Shown in pieces: positions 15,764 through 24,218 of a stretch of 64,000 bases of DNA. Under the pieces are notes generated by a model. The model saw nothing but the letters and a program-made list of their open reading frames with translations, searched no databases and had not been told where the DNA came from. Numbering within the stretch: position 1 is the first letter of the stretch; every line of letters starts with the position of its first letter. Where the stretch lies: positions 564,817 to 628,816 of the forward strand of contig NZ_DLHM01000005.1 in assembly GCF_002483205.1 (NCBI RefSeq). Direction: 5' to 3'. Position numbers and translations under genes: made by a program. Source of the DNA: Flavihumibacter sp. UBA7668. Lineage in GTDB: Bacteria; Bacteroidota; Bacteroidia; Chitinophagales; Chitinophagaceae.

Positions 15764-18541
15764 ATGGAATATAGTTTCAGGCAGATAGAAAAAAACTGGC
15801 AGGAGCAGTGGAAGACGAAGCAGACTTATCTCGTTTCCAATACCTCAGACAAGCCAAAAGCTTATGTATTGGATATGTTTCCCTACCCAAGTGGAGCAGG
15901 TTTACATGTGGGGCATCCGCTCGGCTATATCGCAAGTGATATTTACAGCCGGTTCAAGAGGCTCAAAGGGTTTAATGTATTACATCCCATGGGATATGAT
16001 GCCTTTGGATTGCCGGCAGAACAATATGCCATCGAGCATGGCGTGCATCCTGCAGTAAGTACCGAAGCGAATATCCAGAATTTTCGCAAACAGCTGGATA
16101 ATATCGGTTTTTGTTTCGACTGGAGCAGAGAAGTACGCACCAGCGATCCTTCTTACTATAAATGGACCCAATGGATATTTCTCCAATTGTTTGAATCCTT
16201 TTATAACCGCGAAACTAAAAAGGCTGAACCTATTACTGTATTAATTACTGCCTTTGAGAAGCAGGGAAATGCAGGATTTGCCTGTCCGGGTAACCCGGGC
16301 TTGCAGTTTACTGCAACTGAATGGGCTGGCTTTGGAGATCGCCGCAAACAGGAGATCCTGATGGATTATCGGCTGGCTTATTGCGGATATGGAGAAGTGA
16401 ACTGGTGCGAGGCGCTGGGTACTGTATTGGCAAATGATGAAGTGGTGAATGGGGTGAGTGAGCGGGGTGGTCATCCGGTCATAAAGAAAAAATTGCGGCA
16501 ATGGTATTTGCGGATTACGGAATATGCAGATCGCTTACTGGAGGGATTGGATCGCATTGAATTCAGTGATGCCATGAAAGAAATGCAGACCAACTGGATT
16601 GGGAAAAGTTATGGTGCGGAGATTGATTTTGCTGTGAAATCACAACATTCCAATGTAAAGAAATTGCGGGTTTATACCACACGTCCCGATACTATTTTTG
16701 GCGTAGACTTTATGGTAATCGCCCCTGAGTTGGATATGGTGGATGAACTGAAATCGAAGGAACAGGCAATGGCCGTGGATCAATACCTCACCTACGTGAA
16801 AAGCAGAAGTGAGCGTGAGCGGATGGCAGAGAAAAAAATTACCGGCGTATTTACCGGTTCGTATGCTATCAATCCCTTTGACGGACGCGAAATTCCCATC
16901 TGGATCTCGGAATATGTACTGGCAGGATATGGTACCGGTGCCATCATGGCGGTGCCTTGTGGTGATGAACGCGATCATCGCTTTGCTGACTATTTTCAGA
17001 TTCCTATCACGAATATTATTGGTTCGCAGTATGACGGAAAGGAAGCCAATCCAACCAAAGATGCCGTGTTGGAAAACAGTGGCTTCCTCAATGGAGTTCC
17101 TATGCGGGAAGCAGCCGGCATTGTACTGGATAAACTGGAAGCGATGGGCATCGGCAACCGGAAAGTAAATTACCGGATGCGGGATGCCGCATTCAGTCGC
17201 CAGCGTTATTGGGGTGAGCCATTTCCTATTCAATGGAAAGAGGGTGTGGCGATGGCATTATCCGCTTCGGAATTGCCACTGGAATTGCCCTATGTTGAAT
17301 CGTATAAACCAGGGCCCGAAGGGGAGGGTCCGCTTGCAAATATTCCGGAATGGGTGGCACGTGAACTGGAGACGAATACCATGCCCGGTTACGCAGGATC
17401 ATCCTGGTATTTTTTACGGTATATGGATCCAAAGAATGAGCAGGAGTTTTGTGCACGTTCGGTAAGTGATTACTGGGGACAGGTGGATTTGTATATTGGT
17501 GGAACCGAGCATGCGGTAGGGCATTTACTGTACAGCCGGATGTGGACCAAAGTCCTATTTGATTTGGGACATATTGGCTTTGATGAGCCGTATAAAAAAC
17601 TGGTGAACCAGGGAATGATTCAGGGTAGCAGCCGCTTTGTGTATCGGATTAATGGAACCAATACCTATGTATCGAAAGGTTTGCTGGATGAGCAGGGTAA
17701 ATTTGAAGGAAGGGTGATTGATAAACTTCATGTGGATGTAAATATCGTTGATGGGTATGTGTTGGATACGGATGCATTTAAAACCTGGAAACCCGAATTT
17801 GCAGCAGCTGAATTTGTGTTGGAAAATGAGCAGTATATCTGTGGTGCCGAAGTGGAGAAAATGTCCAAGTCCAAATTCAATACGGTCAATCCGGATCATA
17901 TCGTAGAGAAATTTGGCGCCGATACATTCCGGATTTATGAAATGTTCCTGGGGCCGGTGGAGATTAGTAAACCCTGGGATACCAAGGGTATTGAAGGGGT
18001 GCATCGTTTCCTGAAAAAATTCTGGCGTTTGTATGTAGATGAAATCAAGGGATTGAATCTGAGCGATGATGCCGCAACTGCTGCAGAATTAAAAGTATTA
18101 CATCGTACGATCCGCAAGATCGAAGAAGATACCGAGCGATTCTCATTTAATACAGGAGTGAGTACGTTTATGATTTGTGTGAATGAGCTGAACGAGCTGA
18201 AATGCAGGAAGAAATCGATATTGCTGCCGCTGTTGATTTTGCTGGCTCCTTATGCGCCGCATATTACGGAGGAATTGTGGCATTTAGCCGGACAGCCGGG
18301 TTCCGTCCTGGATGCAAGTTTCCCTGAGTTTAAGGAGGAATATGTGCGGGAATCGGCAAAAGCTTATCCGGTGGCTATTAATGGTAAAACACGTACGGAG
18401 ATCACGATTGCACTGGATGCAACCCAGGCAGATGTGGAAGCAATTGTGTTGGGCAATGAGCTGGTGCAGAAATGGCTGGAAGGAAAGCCGCCGAAAAAGA
18501 TCGTTTATGTGAAAAACCGGATGATCAATGTGGTTTTATAG
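15764..18541 (+). CDS. leuS: Leucine--tRNA ligase
   Basis: LeuRS charges tRNA-Leu and is essential for translation. The 925-residue class I synthetase has the HIGH-type motif as HVGH (residues 48-51), the CP1 editing domain with TTRPDTIFG, a second catalytic part with GSSWYFLRYMDP, and the KMSKS loop at about residues 699-703. The C-terminal anticodon-binding domain ends in a typical LeuRS tail (KKIVYVKNRMINVVL). The first ATG after the promoter gives the family start. It is followed by an intrinsic terminator and is probably monocistronic. Confidence 0.97.
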   Translation: MEYSFRQIEKNWQEQWKTKQTYLVSNTSDKPKAYVLDMFPYPSGAGLHVGHPLGYIASDIYSRFKRLKGFNVLHPMGYDAFGLPAEQYAIEHGVHPAVSTEANIQNFRKQLDNIGFCFDWSREVRTSDPSYYKWTQWIFLQLFESFYNRETKKAEPITVLITAFEKQGNAGFACPGNPGLQFTATEWAGFGDRRKQEILMDYRLAYCGYGEVNWCEALGTVLANDEVVNGVSERGGHPVIKKKLRQWYLRITEYADRLLEGLDRIEFSDAMKEMQTNWIGKSYGAEIDFAVKSQHSNVKKLRVYTTRPDTIFGVDFMVIAPELDMVDELKSKEQAMAVDQYLTYVKSRSERERMAEKKITGVFTGSYAINPFDGREIPIWISEYVLAGYGTGAIMAVPCGDERDHRFADYFQIPITNIIGSQYDGKEANPTKDAVLENSGFLNGVPMREAAGIVLDKLEAMGIGNRKVNYRMRDAAFSRQRYWGEPFPIQWKEGVAMALSASELPLELPYVESYKPGPEGEGPLANIPEWVARELETNTMPGYAGSSWYFLRYMDPKNEQEFCARSVSDYWGQVDLYIGGTEHAVGHLLYSRMWTKVLFDLGHIGFDEPYKKLVNQGMIQGSSRFVYRINGTNTYVSKGLLDEQGKFEGRVIDKLHVDVNIVDGYVLDTDAFKTWKPEFAAAEFVLENEQYICGAEVEKMSKSKFNTVNPDHIVEKFGADTFRIYEMFLGPVEISKPWDTKGIEGVHRFLKKFWRLYVDEIKGLNLSDDAATAAELKVLHRTIRKIEEDTERFSFNTGVSTFMICVNELNELKCRKKSILLPLLILLAPYAPHITEELWHLAGQPGSVLDASFPEFKEEYVRESAKAYPVAINGKTRTEITIALDATQADVEAIVLGNELVQKWLEGKPPKKIVYVKNRMINVVL

Positions 18542-18567
18542 GCATTTTAAGAGCTGATAAATAATCC

Positions 18568-18605
18568 AAAAAACCGTCGTAAACACCCGTTTATCGACGG
18601 TTTTT
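18568..18605 (+). terminator. Intrinsic terminator after leuS
   Basis: An A-run and CCGTCG (18574-18579) pair with CGACGG (18595-18600) and a T-run. The stem is extended by TAAAC/GTTTA around an ACCC loop, with one bulged base. Confidence 0.85.
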
Positions 18606-18690
18606 GCTTGAAGGGCGAAAGAGTTTCCAAAGGCTAGGTATTCTTTACATATTTGTATCAGCAACAGAGCAAGACCACAGATCCTGAAAT

Positions 18691-18798
18691 ATCCAATCCT
18701 TTGAAAGCAACAGTTTCTGAAAAGCAGTTAATCCAATCCTTTGAAACAGCAGCAACGAATCCAAGTCCGTGAAACGAACAAAATCCAACCCAATGAAG
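18691..18798 (+). repeat. ATCCAATCCTTTGAAA repeats, two exact and two degenerate
   Basis: Exact copies lie at 18691-18706 and 18731-18746. The degenerate copies are ATCCAAGTCCGTGAAA (18759-18774) and ATCCAACCCAATGAAG (18783-18798). They lie inside the candidate noncoding RNA. Confidence 0.85.
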
Positions 18799-18940
18799 AA
18801 GATTTGTCAATGCGTCCATCATTGACAGACAGAAAGTCCGGGCTCCCTGAAATGAAGAGCTAAGATGATTTAAGAGCATTAGTTGAAAAGACCTATTTCT
18901 ATGAAACCGTAGGTTGATGACTCGTCCGGAAAAAATTTTA

Positions 18941-18966
18941 ACCGCCCTCTTGTGGGGCGGTTTTTT
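18941..18966. terminator. Bidirectional intrinsic terminator
   Basis: ACCGCCC (18941-18947) pairs with GGGCGGT (18955-18961). A T-run follows on the plus strand and an A-rich run precedes it, so it can end the candidate RNA on the plus strand and the lipocalin-like gene on the minus strand. Confidence 0.85.
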
Positions 18967-19411
18967 ATTGGCCTGTTTCCAGTTTGCTTACTTCCAGCAT
19001 AAACGGCAATTCTTCCATAATAAAGTAGGTTTTATTTTCCCAGGTTCGAAGCTCCATAACCAATATTAAACCGTTGTTTTTTTGCTCGAAAACATCAATC
19101 CTTTTTCCATCAGTAATTTTCCATTGTTTATTTTTCACTTTCCCTAATTCCTGAAAAAGGTCGGAATTTTTTAGAGGCGAAATAAAGTTGAAGGTATTGT
19201 CTGTGTTGAATAGGTAGGTAAGACCTGTAAATTCCTGCTCCAATTTTTTAATAGCTGTTTTTTTGTTTTCATTTAGCGCAGCACTAATTTCCGGATGAAA
19301 AATAATCCGGGATACTTTCCATGATCCCATAATGTCTTCCTTTTTCAATGTCTGGGAATGCAGAAATGAAACCTGTATCAATAATATTGAGATGAGAATG
19401 TATTTTTTCAT
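18965..19411 (-). CDS. Exported lipocalin-like small protein
   Basis: The start at 19411 gives a signal peptide (KKYILISILLIQVSFLHSQ); the frame extends 11 codons further, but that start would precede the signal oddly. After cleavage it contains IMGSWKVSRIIFHPE, a pattern seen at the N-terminus of lipocalin-like Bacteroidota proteins, followed by beta-rich sequence of about 120 residues. The ligand is unknown. It ends beside a bidirectional terminator and is AT-rich. Confidence 0.65.
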   Translation of the reverse strand: MKKYILISILLIQVSFLHSQTLKKEDIMGSWKVSRIIFHPEISAALNENKKTAIKKLEQEFTGLTYLFNTDNTFNFISPLKNSDLFQELGKVKNKQWKITDGKRIDVFEQKNNGLILVMELRTWENKTYFIMEELPFMLEVSKLETGQ

Positions 19412-19481
19412 AAAATATGTTTGAAAGCTTTTATTACAGGTCATTTATTTTATTAGTAATTAGAAAATTGACCAGGATTTT

Positions 19482-19910
19482 TCAGGAATCTTTAATTATA
19501 TATCGGTAAACAAGTCCAAGACCAGTTAGGAAAATAGATGTGTAGAAAAGATAGTTCCCATTTTCTCTTGAACTGGAATTATACTTATAGTAAAGTCTGC
19601 TGTTGTATTTGCTTTTTACTTTTGAAAAGGCATGATGATACCCAATACAAATTCCAAGAAAACCAAATACAGTTAACCATCCTAAAACTTGTATGGTTAA
19701 ACCAGCCTGTTTTCCAAGTTCAAGATTATTTTTTTCAGTTTCAATTGCAAGTCTTTTTTGATCTTCGAGATCGAGGGGTAATATATTTCTGGTTTGTAAT
19801 TCATTTTCAACCGCTATTAACATCTCGGGGTTCCATTTGTCAAACTCATAGACCATCATCAGTAACTCCTGATTTGATTTTAATTTTACTGTATTGATGA
19901 AATCATTCAT
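19482..19910 (-). CDS. Small membrane protein of unknown function
   Basis: This 142-residue protein has an N-terminal soluble helical part (LKSNQELLMMVYEFDKWNPE) resembling the helical preface of several Bacteroidota membrane proteins. Two predicted transmembrane segments follow, at about residues 72-90 and 119-136. I do not recognise a function. It lies 15 bases downstream of the PhyH gene on the same strand and may be the last gene of that operon. Confidence 0.6.
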   Translation of the reverse strand: MNDFINTVKLKSNQELLMMVYEFDKWNPEMLIAVENELQTRNILPLDLEDQKRLAIETEKNNLELGKQAGLTIQVLGWLTVFGFLGICIGYHHAFSKVKSKYNSRLYYKYNSSSRENGNYLFYTSIFLTGLGLVYRYIIKDS

Positions 19911-19925
19911 TGGTTAATTGAATTG

Positions 19926-20627
19926 TTAATGGATCATTTGTTTTTCTGACCAGCTTATTTCCGCAGGCAATGGAGTTCTGCTAAATTCAAGATGAATTAC
20001 CCGCCTTTGCATTTTATTGGTTGTTCGTCCCGAGGCATGCAACAACAGTGGTTTCATTAGCATAATTCCTCCGGCGTTCACATTGCAGGATTTTACTTCG
20101 GCATCAGTAAGATTTAACTGATCTGTTCGGACCACTCCTTTTAAATGAGAGCCTGGCAGCACTTTTAATGCCCCGTTTTCTTCTGTAGCAGCATCCAGGT
20201 GAATGCGTATGGTAAAATTATCTTCCAGAATTTCTATCGGTGGTTGAACTGCAAACTGATTTTGTTTGGTTGTCCATGGACCATAGCCTTTCAATTCCAC
20301 TTTTTTATCAACAGAGATGGTGAGGTCCTGATGATAAGCAACAAACCAGTTGGAGTCAGCAGGTTTGTCGAAATAAATCGATTTTACAATAAAGTAATCC
20401 TTCCCGAACCTACTGCTAATGATGGTTTTCAGATTGTTATTAAACAGTAGTGAGAAGCAAGCCGGAATCTCTTTTAGAAATTGTCGAATGGCAAATAAGT
20501 CGGTCGATTTGAGAAAGCCTGGTTGATTGCTACTGGTGGAATGGATTGTGTCCTGTATATTTTGTATTTCGTTATCGGTGTAGACTTCGTTGATAATTTC
20601 AAAGCCGGTTGCTTCAAATTCTTTCAT
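19926..20627 (-). CDS. Phytanoyl-CoA dioxygenase (PhyH) family Fe(II)/2-oxoglutarate oxygenase
   Basis: This 233-residue protein has the PhyH jelly-roll signature: the metal-binding HxD in AYHQDLTIS, then LPGSHLKG, and the distal histidine with the 2-oxoglutarate-binding arginine in LLHASGRTTN. It should hydroxylate a small molecule using oxygen and 2-oxoglutarate; phytanoyl-CoA itself is unlikely as substrate. Its start overlaps the arginase-family gene stop by 14 bases, so the two are translationally coupled. That suggests a shared pathway with the arginase-like enzyme and the methyltransferase. Confidence 0.85.
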   Translation of the reverse strand: MKEFEATGFEIINEVYTDNEIQNIQDTIHSTSSNQPGFLKSTDLFAIRQFLKEIPACFSLLFNNNLKTIISSRFGKDYFIVKSIYFDKPADSNWFVAYHQDLTISVDKKVELKGYGPWTTKQNQFAVQPPIEILEDNFTIRIHLDAATEENGALKVLPGSHLKGVVRTDQLNLTDAEVKSCNVNAGGIMLMKPLLLHASGRTTNKMQRRVIHLEFSRTPLPAEISWSEKQMIH

Positions 20628-21525
20628 GGCTCAATGCTGAATGAATGGTTGTACAAATATTGGTTACAAACTCTTTGGCGTATTTGCCTTCTGTATCCAG
20701 ATCGGGATCCAGGATGGTTATCTGCATTCCGGTTGCTTTTGGATTAGATAATAAGTGATAGAGGATCTCATTAAATTCCACAAAGGATAATCCATCTGGC
20801 TGGCGACTGTCAACAGCAGGCATAATTTCATCATTCAAAACATCCACATCTATGTGGATCCAAAAGCCATCCAGCTTTTCTTCCTGCACCATTTTAAGGA
20901 ATCCATTAATACATGCCTTAATTCCTTCTTTTCGAAGTTGGTGGAGATCAATATAGCTGATGTGGGATGAAAGGATTTCATTTACATAGGATTCATCATA
21001 TTCCCGGTTACCGACACACCAGACATGGTTTTGTTTGAAATAGGGTTCTTTATTTTGTAAGTTGGTCAGGTTTTCGTGCCCATATCCGGTTACAATGGCG
21101 AGATCCATCCCCGCCGCACCACCGGTCTCTGAAAGATAGGAGCCCATATAATCCGTATGGCCATCGAGGTAAAAAAGTCCATACCTGCCCGTGTTTTTTA
21201 ATGCGAGTGCTGTTCCAATAAGGATACTGCAATCGCCACCAAGCAAAATAAGAAACTGGTTTTTATTCAGTACAGATTGCAGAATGGCTGCCTGTTCTGT
21301 TGCATAGGTGGCAATTTGTGAAACATTCCGAACACCGGAGGCTTCATCAAACGCGGAAGAATAGGGCGGAGCCGGAAGCTGAAGAACTTGGGTCGGATTA
21401 AGTGTTGCATGAAAACCATGTTTATTTAAATGTCCGGGTAGTTTTTTCACACCTGGTTCATGTCCGGGAGCGGGTTCTTTCAAACCGAGATTAAACGGGA
21501 CTTCTATAATGGTAATTTCAGACAT
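20614..21525 (-). CDS. Arginase/agmatinase (ureohydrolase) family protein
   Basis: This 303-residue protein has the binuclear manganese motifs of ureohydrolases: LGGDCSI, YLDGHTDY and HIDVDVLND. The family hydrolyses arginine, agmatine, formiminoglutamate or other guanidino acids. The N-terminal sequence does not point to one of these, so the substrate is open. It overlaps both neighbours, PhyH downstream and the methyltransferase upstream, and all three probably come from one mRNA. There is no visible Hut pathway or urease nearby. Confidence 0.88.
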   Translation of the reverse strand: MSEITIIEVPFNLGLKEPAPGHEPGVKKLPGHLNKHGFHATLNPTQVLQLPAPPYSSAFDEASGVRNVSQIATYATEQAAILQSVLNKNQFLILLGGDCSILIGTALALKNTGRYGLFYLDGHTDYMGSYLSETGGAAGMDLAIVTGYGHENLTNLQNKEPYFKQNHVWCVGNREYDESYVNEILSSHISYIDLHQLRKEGIKACINGFLKMVQEEKLDGFWIHIDVDVLNDEIMPAVDSRQPDGLSFVEFNEILYHLLSNPKATGMQITILDPDLDTEGKYAKEFVTNICTTIHSALSHERI

Positions 21526-21949
21526 TCAGTTTAATTTCTTTAACAGGATTTCCGCCATCAATAAATAGTTTGCCATTTTTTTTCAGGGCCTTGCGGATTT
21601 TTTGAATAGCCAGTTTTTCTAAATCCGGATGACGACCATCTAATGCCCCAACTCTGACTGCAACAGCAATATCAAATTTTTGTTCCCCGGGTTCCAATTC
21701 AAATTGCTCAATGGCGGCTTTTCTGAATGCTAATTTACCTGCTTTAATTTCTGCGGAAGAACCTGCTATTGCCTGTTGGATCGCTTTTTCAGACCGGTCA
21801 ATTCCAAGGACAAAACCTTGGGTGGTGAATTTGGTTATTTCTCTGGCCATTGCTCCCGGTCCGCAGCCAATTTCAAGTACTCTCATTTCCTTGGTTAATG
21901 GCAGGGCAGCAACAATTTCAGCGAGTCTTTTTGATAGTTTGGAGCTCAT
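21518..21949 (-). CDS. Class I SAM-dependent methyltransferase
   Basis: This compact 143-residue methyltransferase has motif I in VLEIGCGPGAMA, an acidic ribose-binding position in LGIDRSEKA, and a short C-terminal half ending in KNGKLFIDGGN. It is near the minimum size for a Rossmann methyltransferase and lacks a separate substrate domain. It is the first gene of the overlapping set methyltransferase, arginase-like, PhyH. The target molecule is unknown. Confidence 0.8.
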   Translation of the reverse strand: MSSKLSKRLAEIVAALPLTKEMRVLEIGCGPGAMAREITKFTTQGFVLGIDRSEKAIQQAIAGSSAEIKAGKLAFRKAAIEQFELEPGEQKFDIAVAVRVGALDGRHPDLEKLAIQKIRKALKKNGKLFIDGGNPVKEIKLNV

Positions 21950-21961
21950 AACCTGATTGAC

Positions 21962-22939
21962 CTATTTTACCGGGATAAGACCAAAATAGGAATTCCTTGT
22001 GTCAAGTACTAATTTATATCCAAGAAATAATTTGTTGCCCATCATACCACCAATGCCCATTTTCTTCATTTGCTCCGTTTGAGCACTGCTTACACCTTCC
22101 ATATAGGTGACCGATTGAAGGGGAATCTGTTGTCCGTTTATTTCAATCAAAGCTGCTGTTGGCAAACTATTGGCAGTAAGCGTATTTCCCCAGGAATTTA
22201 CATTGAACTGAACCGGATGGCTGCCTGGTTTTGCCAGTGATTCCGCTGTCGTTTTATCGGTCAGTAATTCAAACATACTGGATCCGGTATCAAAATACAA
22301 TAGGGTTGAATGGCTCTGTATGGTAGCTGGGAGCAGGATCCGCTTCTGTGTGTAGATAAATTCAGTCTGCCTGAGATTTGATGGCTTATTGATTAAAGTG
22401 TCTGATAATGTCAGCGTTTTACCCGGGTAATCAATGATCGCTACCTGCCCGTCAATTAAATCTGCCCCAAATGTGCCAATTATAACTGGTTCGTTTTTGT
22501 TTGACCAGTTAATGGTGTCCTTGTCAAACTGTCGGACAGGAATATCGTTTTTTTGAATGGTTGTCTTTCCGGAAATGAAGGAGAGCTGATTGATTTTTTC
22601 AGTTGTTTCATTTAGTTGAATTGCTCGGGGAAACCTTGACTGAATCGCCAGTAATTTGTTTTTATAAAGCAGGGTGTAAGGAGAGCCCAGATCAAATTGC
22701 ATATAAAATAGCCGGGTACAATTCTTCAGTTTGATTGGAATCAGCAGCGCAGCATGGGGCTCCCATCTGTTCTGAATACTGTCACCCTGCCATACTAAAG
22801 GAAGCGTGGTGGTTTTAACGGATCGAGACTGCGCGCTCAATTGGCCGGATCCTGCGAGCAGAATAAAAATCCAGGTCAATAAATACGGGCTAAAAATGTG
22901 ATTTTTTGATTGCATCATCAGTAGTTTGTTCTGATGCAA
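21962..22939 (-). CDS. Exported aspartic protease-like protein with two D-x-G motifs
   Basis: The N-terminus has a signal peptide ending near GQLSAQ; the in-frame ATG eight codons in (22915) would also work. The mature protein has two retropepsin-like lobes. The first has QFDLGSPYTLLY followed by IIGTFGADLIDGQ, and the second has LYFDTGSSMFELL. In active pepsin-like enzymes both lobes carry DTG or DSG, so the DLG in lobe one is unusual and may mean altered or lost activity. It probably acts in the periplasm or at the surface. It is the next gene upstream of the methyltransferase, 12 bases away. Confidence 0.65.
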   Translation of the reverse strand: MHQNKLLMMQSKNHIFSPYLLTWIFILLAGSGQLSAQSRSVKTTTLPLVWQGDSIQNRWEPHAALLIPIKLKNCTRLFYMQFDLGSPYTLLYKNKLLAIQSRFPRAIQLNETTEKINQLSFISGKTTIQKNDIPVRQFDKDTINWSNKNEPVIIGTFGADLIDGQVAIIDYPGKTLTLSDTLINKPSNLRQTEFIYTQKRILLPATIQSHSTLLYFDTGSSMFELLTDKTTAESLAKPGSHPVQFNVNSWGNTLTANSLPTAALIEINGQQIPLQSVTYMEGVSSAQTEQMKKMGIGGMMGNKLFLGYKLVLDTRNSYFGLIPVK

Positions 22940-22984
22940 AATTAGTTGAGGGCAGGGCTGGCTCAGACGTCAATCCCCCGACAT

Positions 22985-23581
22985 TTACCCGACAATAGGC
23001 CGACATAAGCCCTTTAGTCGCCATAAATTGAAAAGGATAATCCCTGCATTTAAAGCGTAAAGGATAAAAAATGGCCCTAAATAATTGACAATTCCTGTTT
23101 TTTCGAAATAGACTGCCCGTATAAAATTATACCCCAGGGTTGCCAGTAAAATGAGCCAGAGAGAAATTTTCCAATACAGTTGAGTTCGGATCATAGTTCT
23201 TGCAAAATCAAGCAACACCGGATTTTGGGGCTTTGCTTTTTTAAGCAAATGAGAAGGAATCAGAAAATGAACAAACGGAACGATCAGATAACTGAAACAG
23301 GAGAGACAAATTAACTGGAGTGCATGTTTTTCCCTGCCTGGATCCAAAGGCTCGATGTTCTCACCTGAATAAGTAGCAGGGGGGCTGGTTGTGCCAATCA
23401 ATTCCTCATAGCTGGTTTCCAATGCAATGGCCAGGGATTTGACGGTATAGGGCCGCGGCTTGTTTTCTCCATTTTCAATCCGCTGAATGGTTCGTACTGT
23501 AGTATTCGCCAGCTCAGCCAGCTCTTCCTGGGTGAGTCCTTTCGCTTTTCTTGCTGCAATTATTTTTTGGGAGAGTTCCAA
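22985..23581 (-). CDS. XRE-family regulator with C-terminal membrane domain
   Basis: Residues 1-60 form a helix-turn-helix of the XRE type (GLTQEELAELANTTVRTIQRIENG). The C-terminal 110 residues contain about four hydrophobic segments resembling the DUF4870-type membrane domain often fused to XRE regulators in Bacteroidota. It is probably a membrane-tethered transcription factor that responds to an envelope cue. Targets are unknown; the adjacent aspartic protease-like gene is a candidate. Confidence 0.8.
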   Translation of the reverse strand: MELSQKIIAARKAKGLTQEELAELANTTVRTIQRIENGENKPRPYTVKSLAIALETSYEELIGTTSPPATYSGENIEPLDPGREKHALQLICLSCFSYLIVPFVHFLIPSHLLKKAKPQNPVLLDFARTMIRTQLYWKISLWLILLATLGYNFIRAVYFEKTGIVNYLGPFFILYALNAGIILFNLWRLKGLCRPIVG

Positions 23582-23626
23582 CTGCCTGATCTTTATGTAA
23601 AGATAAGTAAGGCGCGGATTGATAGC

Positions 23627-23797
23627 TTAATTTGTATCAGGAGGAACGGGAGTTAAATCTTTGGCATAAATTTTTACAACTTTCCCATTTTGAGAGAAGA
23701 CAAGAAATGAGTTTTCTTTTTTCTTTTTGGCGATAAGTTTATTTAAAGCCAATCTATTGCCTTCTAATATTTTAGTTTTAATTTCTTTTGTTTTCAT
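23627..23797 (-). CDS. Small conserved-looking partner of the zeta-toxin-like gene
   Basis: This 56-residue ORF (MKTKEIKTKILEG...) is intact, starts with ATG at 23797 and overlaps the end of the decayed kinase gene by 20 bases, the layout of a coupled operon partner. It is Lys-rich, with a predicted N-terminal helix and a short beta part (NSFLVFSQNGKVVKI). I recall similar small proteins next to this ATPase class, so an antitoxin-like role is possible but is an inference. Confidence 0.6.
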   Translation of the reverse strand: MKTKEIKTKILEGNRLALNKLIAKKKKENSFLVFSQNGKVVKIYAKDLTPVPPDTN

Positions 23798-24163
23798 CTT
23801 GTGCTATATTCAGGATTTTCGTCCATTTATTTTTATTGTAGATAACTATTTCACTGTTAATTTTGCAGTTTAACTCTTTCAATTGCAAGTTCAGTAGTAT
23901 CAAACCAAAAGAATATAAGGCAAATTGAATAATTTTTAAGTCTTGCTTTCTGACAAAGAAGTACAAAACTTTTTGTTGCCAAAATAGTTTCAAAAGCAAA
24001 ATCTTAATTTAGTGAAATAAGTTCATCAATTCTCCTGAGCATAATTTTGCCCGCTTATATTGCTACTTTATCAGGTTGAAATGGTGAAAGAGCTCTGGCT
24101 ATTTCATCTGCGTTTACAAATTGTTTTGCCAGCCCCATTACATCCAGCGATTATAAATAACGT
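23778..24163 (-). pseudogene. Decayed zeta-toxin-like P-loop kinase
   Basis: Reading all three minus-strand frames recovers one protein family in pieces. Frame one gives LFIIAGCNGAGKT (Walker A, 24122-24160). Frame two gives FVNADEIARALSPFQPDKVA (24061-24120), then IMLRRIDELISLN, FAFETILATKSF and IFFWFDTTELAIERV down to about 23860, interrupted by TAA at 24055-24057 and 24004-24006. Frame three gives the C-terminal WTKILNIAQDE. These match zeta-toxin-like predicted ATPases. Sequence between Walker A and FVNADE and in the C-terminal third is missing, and no start codon remains. The gene is dead. Confidence 0.85.
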
Positions 24164-24218
24164 AGGCAATTTTTTTTATGGTAATTTACCAATAATTAGT
24201 GATTCGGTTGTAGTATGG

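Larger units (their letters stand above)
18648..18966 (+). ncRNA. Candidate repeat-rich noncoding RNA
   Basis: This 300-base plus-strand stretch has no credible ORF. It starts with a near-consensus -7 element (CATATTTG, 18648-18655) and ends at a strong terminator (18941-18966). It contains an exact 16-base repeat (18691-18706 and 18731-18746) plus two degenerate copies. It also has a perfect 7-bp hairpin, GTCAATG/CATTGAC (18806-18826), and a hairpin at 18891-18914 whose arms ACCTA...TTTC and GAAA...TAGGT pair around a bulge. I do not recognise an RNA family. The terminator also serves the facing gene, so it does not by itself prove a transcript. Confidence 0.45.

Noticed and set aside
18832..18846. 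GAAAGTCCGGGCTCC is identical to the P4-region motif of RNase P RNA.
   Set aside because: Only about 100 bases follow before the terminator and the other conserved RNase P segments are absent, so it is not an rnpB gene. The match may be chance or a fragment.
18658..18879. A 73-codon minus-strand ORF lies in the candidate noncoding RNA region.
   Set aside because: It is Leu/Phe/Trp-rich without a recognisable domain, lies antisense to the repeats and has no promoter of its own.
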